Below are positions 24,852-34,506 of a stretch of 64,000 nt of DNA, piece by piece (positions within the stretch are counted from its first letter, which is position 1; each line of letters starts with the position of its first letter). The notes under the pieces were generated by a model. It made no database searches, was not told where the DNA came from, and worked only from the letters and a program-made list of their open reading frames with translations. The translations under genes and the position numbers were made by a program. Source of the DNA: Pseudomonadota bacterium (GTDB lineage Bacteria > Pseudomonadota > Gammaproteobacteria > Burkholderiales > Burkholderiaceae_C); contig CAUJHV010000035.1 in assembly GCA_963205115.1 (NCBI GenBank), forward strand, positions 26,194 to 90,193, in the 5' to 3' direction.

Positions 24852-26444
24852 TCAGTTCTTGGTGTAGTTCACCACGCCGTACAGGCTGTCCGCATAACCG
24901 TCCACATGCGTCATCGCTGCCGCCTGCACGAGGTCCTTGCGGTAGGCCATGGTCTCGACGCGGGTGATCACCGGGATCTGGTTGGCCTGGCTGTGGATGC
25001 GGTCGCACACGTCCTGCACCGCGGCGGCGCGGGCCGGGTCGCTGGCGGCCATTGCGCGCATGCCTTCGATGGCCTTGATGAGTGCCGGGTCCTCGGCCTG
25101 GAAGCCACCCGTGAAGCCGGCCAGCTTGGGCACGAACCACAGCGGCAGCATGGCCGGATCGGAATAACCGGCGTACCACAGCAGCGAAGCCGCGAAGTCA
25201 CCCGGGTTGGAGATCCACACGCGCTTGACGAAGGTGCCCTCGTCGACCGTGGCGATCTTGACCTTGATGCCCGCCTGCGCGAGGTTTTCCTGGATCACCT
25301 GGCTGATCGCCTGGTAGGCCGGCTCGCCGCCCGTGACGATCTCGAAACTCAGCGCCGTGGCGCCGGCTTCCTTCAGCAGGGCCTTGGCCTTCTCGACATT
25401 GCGCTTGTAGACCTGCAGCCGCGCGGCATCGACCGCACGGAAGGCCGGTGCGATGGCGGTGGCCGGCACGCCGCTGCCGCCCATCGCGACCTTGGCGATC
25501 ATGTCGCGGTCCAGCGCCAGCGCCACGGCCTGGCGCACGCGCACATCGGCAAAGGGCGTGGTCTTGGCCACCGTGTTGAGCACCAGCCAGAACAGGTTGG
25601 TCTGCTGGTTCTGCACCACCTGTACGTTGCTCATGGGCGCCAGCAGCAGCTTGGCGTCGGGGCTGGCGTCGAACTGCGCGATGTCGATGCTGCCGTCGCG
25701 CAGGCCGGCAATCAGGGCCTGGTCGTTGGGCACGATCTTCACGACCAGCCGGTCGACCTTGGGCAGGCCGCTCTGCCAGTAATGCGTGTTGCGCTCCAGG
25801 GCCCAGTTCTCGCCCTGCACGTGCGACTTCACGGCATAGGGGCCGGTGCCCATCAACGTCTTGCCGGGCACGAAGCTGCCGTCGGCGAGTTCCTTCATCG
25901 GCAGGATGGAGGCCATGGTCGACGACAGCGCGGTGAGCAGCGGCGCATAGGGCTCGGCCAGCTCGATGGTCAGCGACTGCGGCCCGCTGGCGGTAATGGA
26001 CTTGATCTTGCCCATCTGCCCGGCAAAGAACGAACCGGTCTTGGGGTCGAGCAGGCGGCGCAGGCTGCCCACGGCATCGTCCACCGTCATCTCGCGGCCG
26101 TTGGAGAACTTCACGCCGCGGCGCAGCTTGAAGATGTACTTCGTCGGGCTGGGTGTCTCCCAGGATTCCGCCAGCGCGGGCACCGGCTTCATGTTGGCGT
26201 CCAGCGTCGTCAGACCGTCGTAGATCAGGTGCAGCAATTCCCAGGACGAGGCCAGGATGGACGTGGCCGGGTCGTACATCGACGCTTCCGACTTCTTGCC
26301 CCAGACGATGGTCTTCTCGCCGGCCGCCAGGGCCAGTGCGGGCAGGCCCAGCGCGCCCGCACCGGCCGTGCCCATGGCCAGCAGCTTGACGAGGTCACGG
26401 CGGGTCAGGGCGGGCGAAGGGCTCGAGGTGTCTTCGTGGTTCAT
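24852..26444 (-). CDS. peptide-binding protein of ABC importer (SBP family 5)
   Basis: 530-residue periplasmic binding protein. A Tat-type signal is visible: TRRDLVKLLAMG (twin Arg at residues 15-16) followed by a hydrophobic stretch ending ALALAAG. The mature part has the family-5 hallmarks LAESWETPSPTKYIFKLRRGVKFSNG and LMGTGPYAV. ATG 26444 follows AGGAG; a much longer open frame upstream overlaps the amidase and is spurious. Likely ligands are peptides or amides handled by the adjacent peptidase and amidase. Confidence 0.9.
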   Translation of the reverse strand: MNHEDTSSPSPALTRRDLVKLLAMGTAGAGALGLPALALAAGEKTIVWGKKSEASMYDPATSILASSWELLHLIYDGLTTLDANMKPVPALAESWETPSPTKYIFKLRRGVKFSNGREMTVDDAVGSLRRLLDPKTGSFFAGQMGKIKSITASGPQSLTIELAEPYAPLLTALSSTMASILPMKELADGSFVPGKTLMGTGPYAVKSHVQGENWALERNTHYWQSGLPKVDRLVVKIVPNDQALIAGLRDGSIDIAQFDASPDAKLLLAPMSNVQVVQNQQTNLFWLVLNTVAKTTPFADVRVRQAVALALDRDMIAKVAMGGSGVPATAIAPAFRAVDAARLQVYKRNVEKAKALLKEAGATALSFEIVTGGEPAYQAISQVIQENLAQAGIKVKIATVDEGTFVKRVWISNPGDFAASLLWYAGYSDPAMLPLWFVPKLAGFTGGFQAEDPALIKAIEGMRAMAASDPARAAAVQDVCDRIHSQANQIPVITRVETMAYRKDLVQAAAMTHVDGYADSLYGVVNYTKN

Positions 26445-26535
26445 CGCGGTTCTCCTGGGTGTTGGTGTGGGGCGTGAGGTGCGGGGCGGGAACGGAAGGG
26501 TGGGGTGTGGAGAGCGGGTGGACAGCGTCGTGCCT

Positions 26536-27957
26536 TCAACGGCACAGCTGTTCGAACGCGGCAGCGGCCGACAGCACCGCGGCATCGGCCTGGCGCGCGC
26601 CGACGATCTGCAGGCCCACCGGCAGGCCGCCGGCGTCGAAGCCGCAGGGCACGCTGCAGGCGGGCTGCTGGCTGAGGTTGATGGGGAAGGAGAAGCCGGC
26701 CCATTCGGTCCAGCGGCGGACGTCGCTCGTGGCGGGCCATTCGCGGCCGGCTTCGAAAGCGGTGATGCCGACGGCAGGCGAGACCAGGAAATCGAAGCGT
26801 TCCAGCAGCGCGTCCATCGCGGCGCCGAATTCCGCGCGGCGCACCTGCGCGTCGACAAGTTGCGGTGCATCCAGCGCTCTGCCGGCCGCGGCGATCTCGA
26901 TGAGCCCGGGGTCGCAGGCCCCGCGCGTGTTGGCGTCGAAGCTGCGGATGCGGTTGGCCGCGCCGCTGAACCAATGGCGGTGGAAGAGTTCGAGCAGGTC
27001 GTGGTCGCCGGGCAATGCCACGGGCTCGATCGTCGCGCCGGCATCGGCGATGCGGCGCACCGCCTCGTCCACGCGCGCCGCGACGCCGGCATCGACATGA
27101 CCGACCGCCGGGCGTGTCCAGTAGCCGATGCGCGCACCGGCGAAGACCGCCTCGCGCAGCACGATGCCGCCGGCCGGCTGCGGGCCTTGGGTCCAGTCGC
27201 GCAGGTCGCGCCCGGACATCGCGTCCAACATCGCCGCAAGGTCGCTGGCGCGGCGCGCCATGGGCCCGATATGCGCGACGGTGCCAAAAGCGCTGGGCGG
27301 GGAGGCCGCGACCCGGCCGTAGCTGGGCTTCAGGCCGGCGATGCCGGTGAAGGCGCTGGGGATGCGGATCGAGCCACCGCCATCGGTGCCCAGGTGCAGC
27401 ACACCGGCGCCGCAGGCCGCGGCCACCGCCGCGCCGCCGGACGAGCCGCCCGGCGTGGCCGACGGGCGCCAGGGGTTGCGCGTGATGCCACGCAGCGGGC
27501 TGTCGGTGAGGGCCTTCCAGCCGAACTCGGGCGTGGTCGTGATGCCCAGGAACACCGCGCCGGCCGCGCGCAGGCGTTGGACCGAAGGCGCGTCGACGGT
27601 GCAGGGCGCGGCACTCACCGCATGGCTGCCGTAGCGCACCGGCCAGCCGGCGATCTGCACGATCTCCTTGAGCGTCGTGGGCACGCCGTCGATGGGCGAA
27701 AGCGGCTGGCCGGCCGCCCAGCGCTGTTCGCTGGCGCGGGCCGCGCGCAGGGCGCTCTCGTCGTCGATCAGGGCGAAGGCATTGAAGCGCGGCTGGATCT
27801 CATGCGCGCGCTTCAGCGCGGCCTGCGCCACGGCCACCGGCGAGAGCTCGCGCCGGGCATAAAGCGCCTGCAACTCGCGCACGCCCAGCAGGCACAGGGC
27901 ATCGGCACCGTCGAGCGGGGTGTGCACGGGGGGTGGCATCGGAACCGTCTCGCCCAT
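26536..27957 (-). CDS. amidase signature-family enzyme
   Basis: 473 residues with the Ser-Ser-Lys amidase triad: lysine in PTTLKE (about residue 94), cis-serine in DGGGSIRIP and nucleophile serine in PGGSSGGAAVA. Such enzymes hydrolyse amides of small acids or peptides. It precedes the importer genes on the same strand, 91 bp upstream of the binding-protein gene, so it is probably the first gene of the catabolic operon. Confidence 0.92.
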   Translation of the reverse strand: MGETVPMPPPVHTPLDGADALCLLGVRELQALYARRELSPVAVAQAALKRAHEIQPRFNAFALIDDESALRAARASEQRWAAGQPLSPIDGVPTTLKEIVQIAGWPVRYGSHAVSAAPCTVDAPSVQRLRAAGAVFLGITTTPEFGWKALTDSPLRGITRNPWRPSATPGGSSGGAAVAAACGAGVLHLGTDGGGSIRIPSAFTGIAGLKPSYGRVAASPPSAFGTVAHIGPMARRASDLAAMLDAMSGRDLRDWTQGPQPAGGIVLREAVFAGARIGYWTRPAVGHVDAGVAARVDEAVRRIADAGATIEPVALPGDHDLLELFHRHWFSGAANRIRSFDANTRGACDPGLIEIAAAGRALDAPQLVDAQVRRAEFGAAMDALLERFDFLVSPAVGITAFEAGREWPATSDVRRWTEWAGFSFPINLSQQPACSVPCGFDAGGLPVGLQIVGARQADAAVLSAAAAFEQLCR

Positions 27958-28133
27958 GACGCGGAAGGCCTCGTGTGTTGCGGGTGAGGCGCATGATCGT
28001 CAGGCGGGTCAGGCTTGTAAAATGCATTGTTTGCAGGATCTTCATACACGAAATGTGTGAATGAAGACGCCCGGGCGCAGCGCCAAACGCAGCGCCAAAC
28101 GCAGCGCCGTGTGCAGCGCAGCGGCCGCTGCCG

Positions 28134-28820
28134 CTACACGATCTGCCGCGTCTCCACCAGGAAGGCGGTGATCTCGTCGATGAAGGTCTGCGCGTGCGCC
28201 ATGGTGCGCACGCCGATGGGCGACGCGAATGCGGCGTCGAGCGTCGCGGTGTCTTCGAACCAGAGCTCCACGACGCCGTCGATGGGCAGTTCCTCGTAGC
28301 TGCAGGGCGTGCCCTTGACCACCTGGCGCGCGGTCACCAGGTTCTGGCGATAGCCCATCACGCCGGGCATCTGGCGGATCAGCCGGGCATGTTCGCCGCG
28401 CCATTCGTGTGCGAAGGTGGCGGCGTCCACATCCGCACGCCGCCGCAGGAAGGAGATGCGGTGCAGCAGCGGCCGGTCCTGCACGGGTGCGATGACCTCG
28501 CGGCGGTCCACCGCGATGATGCGCAGCCGACCGATAAAACGCGCTTCGTCTTCCACCAGTTGCGGCGCAATGGGCGACTGCATCGCCGCCTGCATCGCGG
28601 CCTCGTCGTCGAAGACCAGTTCCGACAGGCCGTCGATCTGCTCGGGCCCGCGCTTGTGGCTGATGCCGCGCTGCACGCTGTCGACGACATGGTGCTGCTG
28701 GTAGCTGCGCAGACCGGGCAGGCGCGCGGCGAGGGGGCCGTGGTTCTCGGTCCAGTGGCGGCGGAAGTCCGCCAGCGACCACTCGGGCTTCTTGTTCAAC
28801 AAACCCATCCGGACGATCAT
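28134..28820 (-). CDS. tandem EthD-domain protein
   Basis: 228 residues made of two ferredoxin-like EthD-type domains: WSLADFRRHWTENHGPLAARLPG (first) and DAATFAHEWRGEHARLIRQMPG (second), both with the HW.E.H pattern. EthD proteins accompany oxidative catabolic enzymes; some are lyases or isomerases. It overlaps the ATPase gene livF by 4 bases and is the last gene of the minus-strand Liv operon. The precise reaction is unknown. Confidence 0.8.
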   Translation of the reverse strand: MIVRMGLLNKKPEWSLADFRRHWTENHGPLAARLPGLRSYQQHHVVDSVQRGISHKRGPEQIDGLSELVFDDEAAMQAAMQSPIAPQLVEDEARFIGRLRIIAVDRREVIAPVQDRPLLHRISFLRRRADVDAATFAHEWRGEHARLIRQMPGVMGYRQNLVTARQVVKGTPCSYEELPIDGVVELWFEDTATLDAAFASPIGVRTMAHAQTFIDEITAFLVETRQIV

Positions 28821-29539
28821 GAGGCGGCTCCATGGTGACCCAGGTACGCGGCGCGCACCTGTGGGTCATCCAGCAATTCGCGGCCGGAGCCTTGCGCGGT
28901 GATGCGCCCGGTCTCCAGCACATAGGCACGGTCGGCCACGCCCAGCGCCTGCCGGGCCATCTGTTCGACCAGCAGGATCGTCAGCCCCGATTCGCGCAGG
29001 CTGCGGATGGTGCGGAAGATCTCGACGATGATCAGCGGCGCCAGGCCCAGCGAGGGCTCGTCCAGAAGCAGCAGGCGCGGTCGGCTCATCAACGCGCGGG
29101 CCATGGCCAGCATCTGCTGCTCGCCGCCGGACAAGGTGCCGGCGGTCTGGTGCTCACGCTCCTTCAGGCGCGGAAAGCGCTGGAATTCGCGCTGCAGCGC
29201 GGCTTCCACCTCGTCCTTGTGCGCGGCGCGCGAGTAGGCGCCCAGCAGCAGGTTGTCGCGCACGGTCTGGTCCGGGAAGACGCCGCGGCCCTCGGGGGAC
29301 AGCGCCACGCCACGGGCGACGCGGCGGTGCGGCGGGACGGCGGTGCAGTCTTCGCCGTCGATCAGGATGCGGCCTTCGGCCACGCGCTCCAGGCCCGCGA
29401 TGCCCTTGAGCAGCGTGCTCTTGCCCGCGCCGTTGGCGCCGATGATGGTGACCACCTCGCCGGCGCGCACCTCCAGGCTCACGCCCTTGACGGCTTCGAT
29501 CGCGCCGTAGGCGATGCGCACCGATTCCAGTTTCAGCAT
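28817..29539 (-). CDS. livF: branched-chain-type ABC transporter ATPase (LivF)
   Basis: 240 residues with Walker A GANGAGKSTLL, signature LSGGEQQMLAMARAL and Walker B LLLLDEPSLGLAP, as in LivF. The start is ATG 29539 (MLKLESVRIAYG); a longer frame has no similarity. It starts 13 bases after the fused permease-ATPase stop. In such importers the second ATPase is the LivG part, which here is fused to the permease. Confidence 0.92.
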   Translation of the reverse strand: MLKLESVRIAYGAIEAVKGVSLEVRAGEVVTIIGANGAGKSTLLKGIAGLERVAEGRILIDGEDCTAVPPHRRVARGVALSPEGRGVFPDQTVRDNLLLGAYSRAAHKDEVEAALQREFQRFPRLKEREHQTAGTLSGGEQQMLAMARALMSRPRLLLLDEPSLGLAPLIIVEIFRTIRSLRESGLTILLVEQMARQALGVADRAYVLETGRITAQGSGRELLDDPQVRAAYLGHHGAAS

Positions 29540-29552
29540 CGTCGGCTTCCGT

Positions 29553-31403
29553 TCAGAGCGGCCGCAGCTGCTCGGTGTCTTCGCCGGAGCCCAGGTAGGC
29601 CTCGATGACACGCGGGTTGGCCTGCACCTCGGCGGGCTTGCCCTCGGCGATCTTGACGCCGTAGTCGAGCACGATGACGTGGTCCGAGATGGCCATCACC
29701 AGGTCCATGTGGTGCTCGACCATCAGGATGGTCACGTCGCGCCGCCCGATGGCCAGCAGCAGTTCGCCGAGCTCGGCGGTTTCCTGCGGATTCAGGCCCG
29801 CCGCGGGCTCGTCCAGCAGCAGCAACTGCGGCCCGGTGGCCAGCGCGCGCGCCAGCTCCACGCGCCGCTGCAGGCCGTAGGGCAGGCTGCCGGCGCTGGC
29901 GTGTGCGTGGCGCGACAGGCCGACCAGATCGAGCAGGGCCAGCGCATGCGCACGTGCCTCGGCCTCGCTGCGCCGGGCCTGCGGCAGGCCGAACAGCGAG
30001 GACCAGAAGCCGTTTGTCATGCGGCTGTGGCGGCCGAGCAGCACGTTGTCCAGGACCGAGAGCTCACCGAACAGGCGCAGGTTCTGAAAGCTGCGGCCCA
30101 TGCCCAGCGTGCACACGGCATGAGCGGGCATGCCGGCGATATCGCGGCCCAGGAAGCGGATCGTGCCGGCGCTGGGATCGACGATGCCGGTGAGCATGTT
30201 GATCAGCGTCGACTTGCCTGCGCCGTTAGGCCCGATCAGCGCGTGGATGTGCCCGCGCTGCAGGCGGAACGAGATGTCTTGCGCCGGCTTGACGCCGCCG
30301 TAGGCCTTGCTGAGGTTCTGGATCTCCAGCAGCTCGCCGCGGCCGGTTTCGCACAGTGCGATCGGCGCGCTGGAAGCGGATGCGTCGGCGTCGGCGGCAG
30401 GCGACGCGGACTGCGCCGCACGGCGCCGCTTCTGGAACAGGCCCACCACGCCGCCAGGCATCACATACAGCGCAAACAGCAGGAACGCACCGTAGACGAA
30501 GTGCTGCACCGCCGGCCAGCGCGCCAGCATCACATCCAGCAGCGTCAGCAGCACGGCGCCGACCAGCGGCCCCATCAGCGTGCCCGCGCCGCCGAACAGC
30601 ACCATCAGCAGGATGAAGATCGACAGGTGGAAGGTGATGAAGTCCGAGTTGATGTACTGGTTCTGCTGCGCCACCAGCGCGCCGGCGATGCCGCAGGTCA
30701 CCGCGGCGATCACGAAAGCCAGCACCTTGGCGCGGTAGACCCGCACGCCCACCGAAGACGCCGCGATCTCGTCGGCCTGCAGCGACAGCAGCGCGCGGCC
30801 GAATCGGCCCTGCAGCAGGTTGCGCAGCAGCAGGTGCGTGACGACGGCCAGCACCAGGCCGAACCAGACCCACTGGCGCGTGTCGAAAGGCTGGCCGTTC
30901 CAGGTGAGCGGCAGGATGCCGTAGAGGCCTTGCGCGCCGCCGAAGACCTCCGTCCACTCTGCTACCAGGCGTTCGACGACCACGCCGAAGGCCAGCGTCA
31001 CCATCGCGAGATACGGGCCCTTGACACGCAGCGAGGGCAGGGCGATCAGCACGCCGCAGGCGCCCGCGATCACCGCGGCCAGCGGCAGTGCGAGCCAGGG
31101 CGACAGGCCGGCTCGTGCCGTCAACAGCGCCACGCCATAGGCCCCTGCGGCAAAAAGCCCCGCCTGGCCCAGCGACTTCTGCCCCGCATAGCCGACGAGC
31201 ACGTTCATGCCCGCCGCGCAGAGGTAGTAGGTGCACATCGTGAAGGCGATGCGCAGGTAGTAGTCGTTGCCGATCTGCCCGATGACGGTGGCCACGACGG
31301 CGGCCGCCAGCAGCACCGCCAGCGGGTGCGCGAAGCGGCGCGCGGCGCCGCCTGCCGGCGCCTGGCCAGCCGGTTCCGCGACGAGCTCGGCGGGACGGCT
31401 CAC
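29553..31403 (-). CDS. fused LivM permease - LivG ATPase
   Basis: 616-residue fusion. The first about 335 residues are a LivM-type permease (NVLVGYAGQKSLGQAGLFAAGAYG and further helices). An Ala/Ser/Asp-rich linker (about 335-355) leads into a complete ABC ATPase with Walker A GPNGAGKSTL, LPYGLQRRVELARAL and LLLLDEPAAGLNP. The usual separate livG gene is absent between livM and livF, so this is the fifth component. The start is GTG 31403. The gene is in frame throughout, so the fusion is genuine rather than an annotation artefact. Confidence 0.9.
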   Translation of the reverse strand: MSRPAELVAEPAGQAPAGGAARRFAHPLAVLLAAAVVATVIGQIGNDYYLRIAFTMCTYYLCAAGMNVLVGYAGQKSLGQAGLFAAGAYGVALLTARAGLSPWLALPLAAVIAGACGVLIALPSLRVKGPYLAMVTLAFGVVVERLVAEWTEVFGGAQGLYGILPLTWNGQPFDTRQWVWFGLVLAVVTHLLLRNLLQGRFGRALLSLQADEIAASSVGVRVYRAKVLAFVIAAVTCGIAGALVAQQNQYINSDFITFHLSIFILLMVLFGGAGTLMGPLVGAVLLTLLDVMLARWPAVQHFVYGAFLLFALYVMPGGVVGLFQKRRRAAQSASPAADADASASSAPIALCETGRGELLEIQNLSKAYGGVKPAQDISFRLQRGHIHALIGPNGAGKSTLINMLTGIVDPSAGTIRFLGRDIAGMPAHAVCTLGMGRSFQNLRLFGELSVLDNVLLGRHSRMTNGFWSSLFGLPQARRSEAEARAHALALLDLVGLSRHAHASAGSLPYGLQRRVELARALATGPQLLLLDEPAAGLNPQETAELGELLLAIGRRDVTILMVEHHMDLVMAISDHVIVLDYGVKIAEGKPAEVQANPRVIEAYLGSGEDTEQLRPL

Positions 31404-31461
31404 TGGAAAACCCCCCGCGCTGCGCGCTGCGGGATAAGCGCTTGGGAACGGCCCGGCGCGC

Positions 31462-32385
31462 TCATACCTTCTCCACCTGCGCCGTGCCGAACAGCCCGTT
31501 GGGCCGGAAGGCCAGCACCAGGATCACGAGCACGAAGACGGCCACGTCGCGCCATTGGGCCTGCCAGAGGTTGACCATGGACTCCAGCACCCCCAGCGCA
31601 AAGCCGCCGGCCACGCAGCCACGCGGATTGGCCAGGCCGCCGATCATGGCGCCGGAGAAACCTTTCAGGCCCACCGCCAGGCCCATGTAGAGCGAGGCCT
31701 GTGCAATGGGCGCGAGCATGAAGCCCGACAGTCCCGCCAGTGCCGAGCTGAAGACAAAGGCGCCGATCATCAGCGCCTGCACGTTGATGCCCATCAGGCT
31801 GGCCGTGGCCGGGTTGTGCGCGACGGCGCGCATGGCCTTGCCCAGCATCGTGCGGCGCATCACGCGGTCGAAGACCAGCATCACCAGCACGGCCACGCCC
31901 AGCATCAGGAGCTCCTGCGGACGCACGCCGATGCCCGCCAGCCGAATCACCCCGTCACCGGCCGGACCGGGCACGACCACGGGCTTGGGACCCCAGATCG
32001 CCAGGCCAAAGCTCTGCAGGATCACGCCGAAGCCCAGCGTGCTCATGACCCAGGCCATGCCCGGCCGCCCGGCGAAGGGCCGCACGCCCAGCACATACAG
32101 CAGCCAGCCCAGCAGGCCCATCACGCCCAGTGCCGCGACCAGGGCCATCAGCTGGCCGGCGCTGCCGGGTGCTTCGGTGCCGAAGGAGGTGGACGTGAGC
32201 GGCTTGCCCAGAACCAGGAACAGCACGCTCATGCCGATGAAAGCGCCGGCCGACACAAACTCGCCGTGCGAAAAATTCAGCGTGCGTGTCGTCGTGAAGG
32301 TGATGCTGAAGCCCAGCGCGACGAGCGCATAGGCGCCGCCGATGGCCAGCCCGCTGACCAGCGCCTGCAGCAGTGCCTGCGTCAT
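31462..32385 (-). CDS. livH: branched-chain-type ABC transporter permease (LivH)
   Basis: 307-residue inner-membrane permease with about eight helices. It has the LivH N-terminus SGLAIGGAYALVALGFSIT and the conserved GLKGFSGAMIGGLANPRG cytoplasmic loop. It pairs with the fused LivM-LivG protein, 58 bp downstream. Confidence 0.92.
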   Translation of the reverse strand: MTQALLQALVSGLAIGGAYALVALGFSITFTTTRTLNFSHGEFVSAGAFIGMSVLFLVLGKPLTSTSFGTEAPGSAGQLMALVAALGVMGLLGWLLYVLGVRPFAGRPGMAWVMSTLGFGVILQSFGLAIWGPKPVVVPGPAGDGVIRLAGIGVRPQELLMLGVAVLVMLVFDRVMRRTMLGKAMRAVAHNPATASLMGINVQALMIGAFVFSSALAGLSGFMLAPIAQASLYMGLAVGLKGFSGAMIGGLANPRGCVAGGFALGVLESMVNLWQAQWRDVAVFVLVILVLAFRPNGLFGTAQVEKV

Positions 32386-32445
32386 GTCGGTCTCCCGTCA
32401 GAGCCTCCCGGCGCGAGGGCGCTCGCGCCGGGGGTGCCGTGATGG

Positions 32446-33639
32446 CTACTGCTTGAAGTCAGCCGCGGCCAGGCCACCGATGACGGCGTCGTTGTACGGC
32501 GCCAGCTTGCCGTCCTTCCACTTGATCCAGACGAAGTCCTTGGCCGTCAGGGCCTCGCGCTGCGTCTTGGAGAAGGGCTTGTTGTAGGTCTTCAGCACGC
32601 CGGCCACGGGGGCCTTGAGGTCTTCCAGCGCCGCGCGGATGGCGGCGCCGTCGGTGGAGCCGGCCTGCTTGATGGCGGCGGCGGCGAGCTGCACCGAGTC
32701 GTAGCCGTGCAGCGCAAACGAAAACGCACTGGGCGCCTTGAGCTGGCTGCCGATGCGGTCGTAGAGCTTCTGCTGGACCGGCGACTTGCTCTCGCTGACC
32801 GTGCGCATGAACAGTGGCTTCTCCGCCAGCGTCTTGCCTGCCGCGTCGTAGAAGGTCACGTTGTCCGCAGCCCAGGAGGTGAGCGTGGCCGGGAAGTAGT
32901 TGATCTTCTCCATGCTGCGGATCAGCTGCGCGATCGGCGTGCCCTGCGCCCAGACGACGACGGTGTCCACATTCGCGGCCTTCATCTTGGCCAGCTGCGA
33001 GGTCATGTCGGTATCGGCCACCGCGAAGCGCTCGACCGCCGCAGGCTTGATGCCCTGCAGTTCCGCGATCTCCTGCATGTCCTTCAGGCCGCCCTGGCCG
33101 TAGCCGGTGGTCTCGGCCATCAGGCCCACGACCTTGGCGGCCGGGTTCTTCTTCGTGTAGGCCATCAGCGCGGCGACCTGGTCGCGGTCGACCATGGACA
33201 CGCGGAACATGTAGTTGTCGGCACCCGCGCTCATCGGCTTGGTGATGTCGGTGCCCGAGCCCACGTTGCCGATCACCGGCACCTTCTTCTGGTTCGGGAT
33301 GTGCTTCCAGGCCATGGCGTTGCCGGAATTCGTCGGGCCGAAGACGACGGCGACCTTTTCGTTGTCGATCAGGTCGCTCATGTTCTGGATGGACTTGGGC
33401 GGCGCCGAGGTGTCGTCGCGCACCACCAGCGCGAGCTTCTTGCCCAGCACGCCGCCGGCGGCATTGATGTCGTCGATGGCGGCCTGCATGCCGACCACGG
33501 CCGCGTGGCCGCTCTGCGCCGAGGGCGAGGCCGACAGGTCGCCGTTGTAGCCGAGCTTGATGTCCTGCGCCTGGGCCAGGCCCGCGGCGATCAGGCCGGC
33601 CACCAGGCCGCTGCGCTTGAAGAGTTCGACGATTCGCAT
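32446..33639 (-). CDS. Liv-type substrate-binding protein
   Basis: 397 residues with a Sec signal peptide (MRIVELFKRSGLVAGLIAAGLAQA). Typical leucine-isoleucine-valine-binding-fold segments follow: IKLGYNGDLSASPSAQSG, INAAGGVLGKKLALVVRDD and VFGPTNSG. ATG 33639 follows AGGAG. The ligand is unknown; the neighbouring flavoprotein and EthD protein point away from amino acids, perhaps to an aromatic or alicyclic acid. Confidence 0.9.
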   Translation of the reverse strand: MRIVELFKRSGLVAGLIAAGLAQAQDIKLGYNGDLSASPSAQSGHAAVVGMQAAIDDINAAGGVLGKKLALVVRDDTSAPPKSIQNMSDLIDNEKVAVVFGPTNSGNAMAWKHIPNQKKVPVIGNVGSGTDITKPMSAGADNYMFRVSMVDRDQVAALMAYTKKNPAAKVVGLMAETTGYGQGGLKDMQEIAELQGIKPAAVERFAVADTDMTSQLAKMKAANVDTVVVWAQGTPIAQLIRSMEKINYFPATLTSWAADNVTFYDAAGKTLAEKPLFMRTVSESKSPVQQKLYDRIGSQLKAPSAFSFALHGYDSVQLAAAAIKQAGSTDGAAIRAALEDLKAPVAGVLKTYNKPFSKTQREALTAKDFVWIKWKDGKLAPYNDAVIGGLAAADFKQ

Positions 33640-33707
33640 GGAGTCTCCTGTGTCGTTGTGGTGGGGAGGTGTCGACGCGCAGAGCCGAGCGCGTGTGAGA
33701 AGGGTCT

Positions 33708-34484
33708 TCAGGCAGCCAGGAAGCCGCCATCGACGGGAAGGATGGCGCCTGTCACGTAGCTGGCCATCGACGAGGCCAGGAAGACGACAGGCCCGACGAG
33801 TTCTTCGGGTTGCCCCACGCGCCCCATCGGCGTGCGGGACATGAAGGCGGCAAGCCGCTGCGGCTCGGACCGTGTGACCGCGGTCATCGGCGTGGCGATC
33901 ACGCCCGGCGCGATGGCATTCACGCGCACGCCGTCCTTGGCCAGTTCCACGGCCATGGCCTGCGTCATCAGCTTGACCGCGCCCTTGGACGGCGAATAGC
34001 CCACGGAACCCGGGATGCCCGTGCTCGATGCGATCGAGGCCACGTTGATGATGACGCCGCGCGTGGCGCGCAGGCCCTTGAGCCAGGCCTGTGTCGGATG
34101 GAAGCTGCCCATCACGTTGACGTCCAGCGTGCGTTCGAGGTTGGACGCGGCGTTGGGGCTGTCCATGCCCTCGCGGATGATGATGCCGGCGTTGTTGACC
34201 AGGATGTCCAGCGGGCCGATGTCGGCATCGGTCTGCGCGGCCAGCGCGTCACACTGCGCGCGCTGCGTCACGTCCAGCCCGTGGTGCCAGGCCTGTCCGC
34301 CCGCGGCGCGGATCTCGTCGGCCACGTGGGCGGCGTTGGCGGCGTCGAGGTCGGTGACGATCACACGCGCGCCGGCTTGCGCCAGGCCGCGCGCGATGGC
34401 GCGGCCGTTGCCTTGCCCCGCGCCGGTGACCAGGGCCAGCTTGCCGCTCAGCAGCAGCGGCGCGATGTTCGAATCGATCAGCAT
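33708..34484 (-). CDS. SDR-family oxidoreductase
   Basis: 258-residue classical SDR with TGAGQGNGRA (NAD(P) binding), NNAGIII, the serine in NVASIAS and active-site YSPSK. The C-terminus DGGFLAA is typical. It lies between the KstD-like flavoprotein gene and the importer genes, all on the minus strand, and probably oxidises or reduces the imported substrate or an intermediate. Spacing to the flavoprotein gene is 22 bp. Confidence 0.9.
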   Translation of the reverse strand: MLIDSNIAPLLLSGKLALVTGAGQGNGRAIARGLAQAGARVIVTDLDAANAAHVADEIRAAGGQAWHHGLDVTQRAQCDALAAQTDADIGPLDILVNNAGIIIREGMDSPNAASNLERTLDVNVMGSFHPTQAWLKGLRATRGVIINVASIASSTGIPGSVGYSPSKGAVKLMTQAMAVELAKDGVRVNAIAPGVIATPMTAVTRSEPQRLAAFMSRTPMGRVGQPEELVGPVVFLASSMASYVTGAILPVDGGFLAA

Positions 34485-34506
34485 GGTGGTGGGCGCTGCC
34501 GCAAAT

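Noticed and set aside
24129..26477. A 782-codon plus-strand frame over the dppB-type and binding-protein genes
   Set aside because: Antisense to well-supported genes; His/Gln/Arg-rich composition with no domain.
29514..31574. A 686-codon plus-strand frame over livF and the fused permease-ATPase
   Set aside because: Antisense shadow of a confirmed transporter gene; low-complexity composition.
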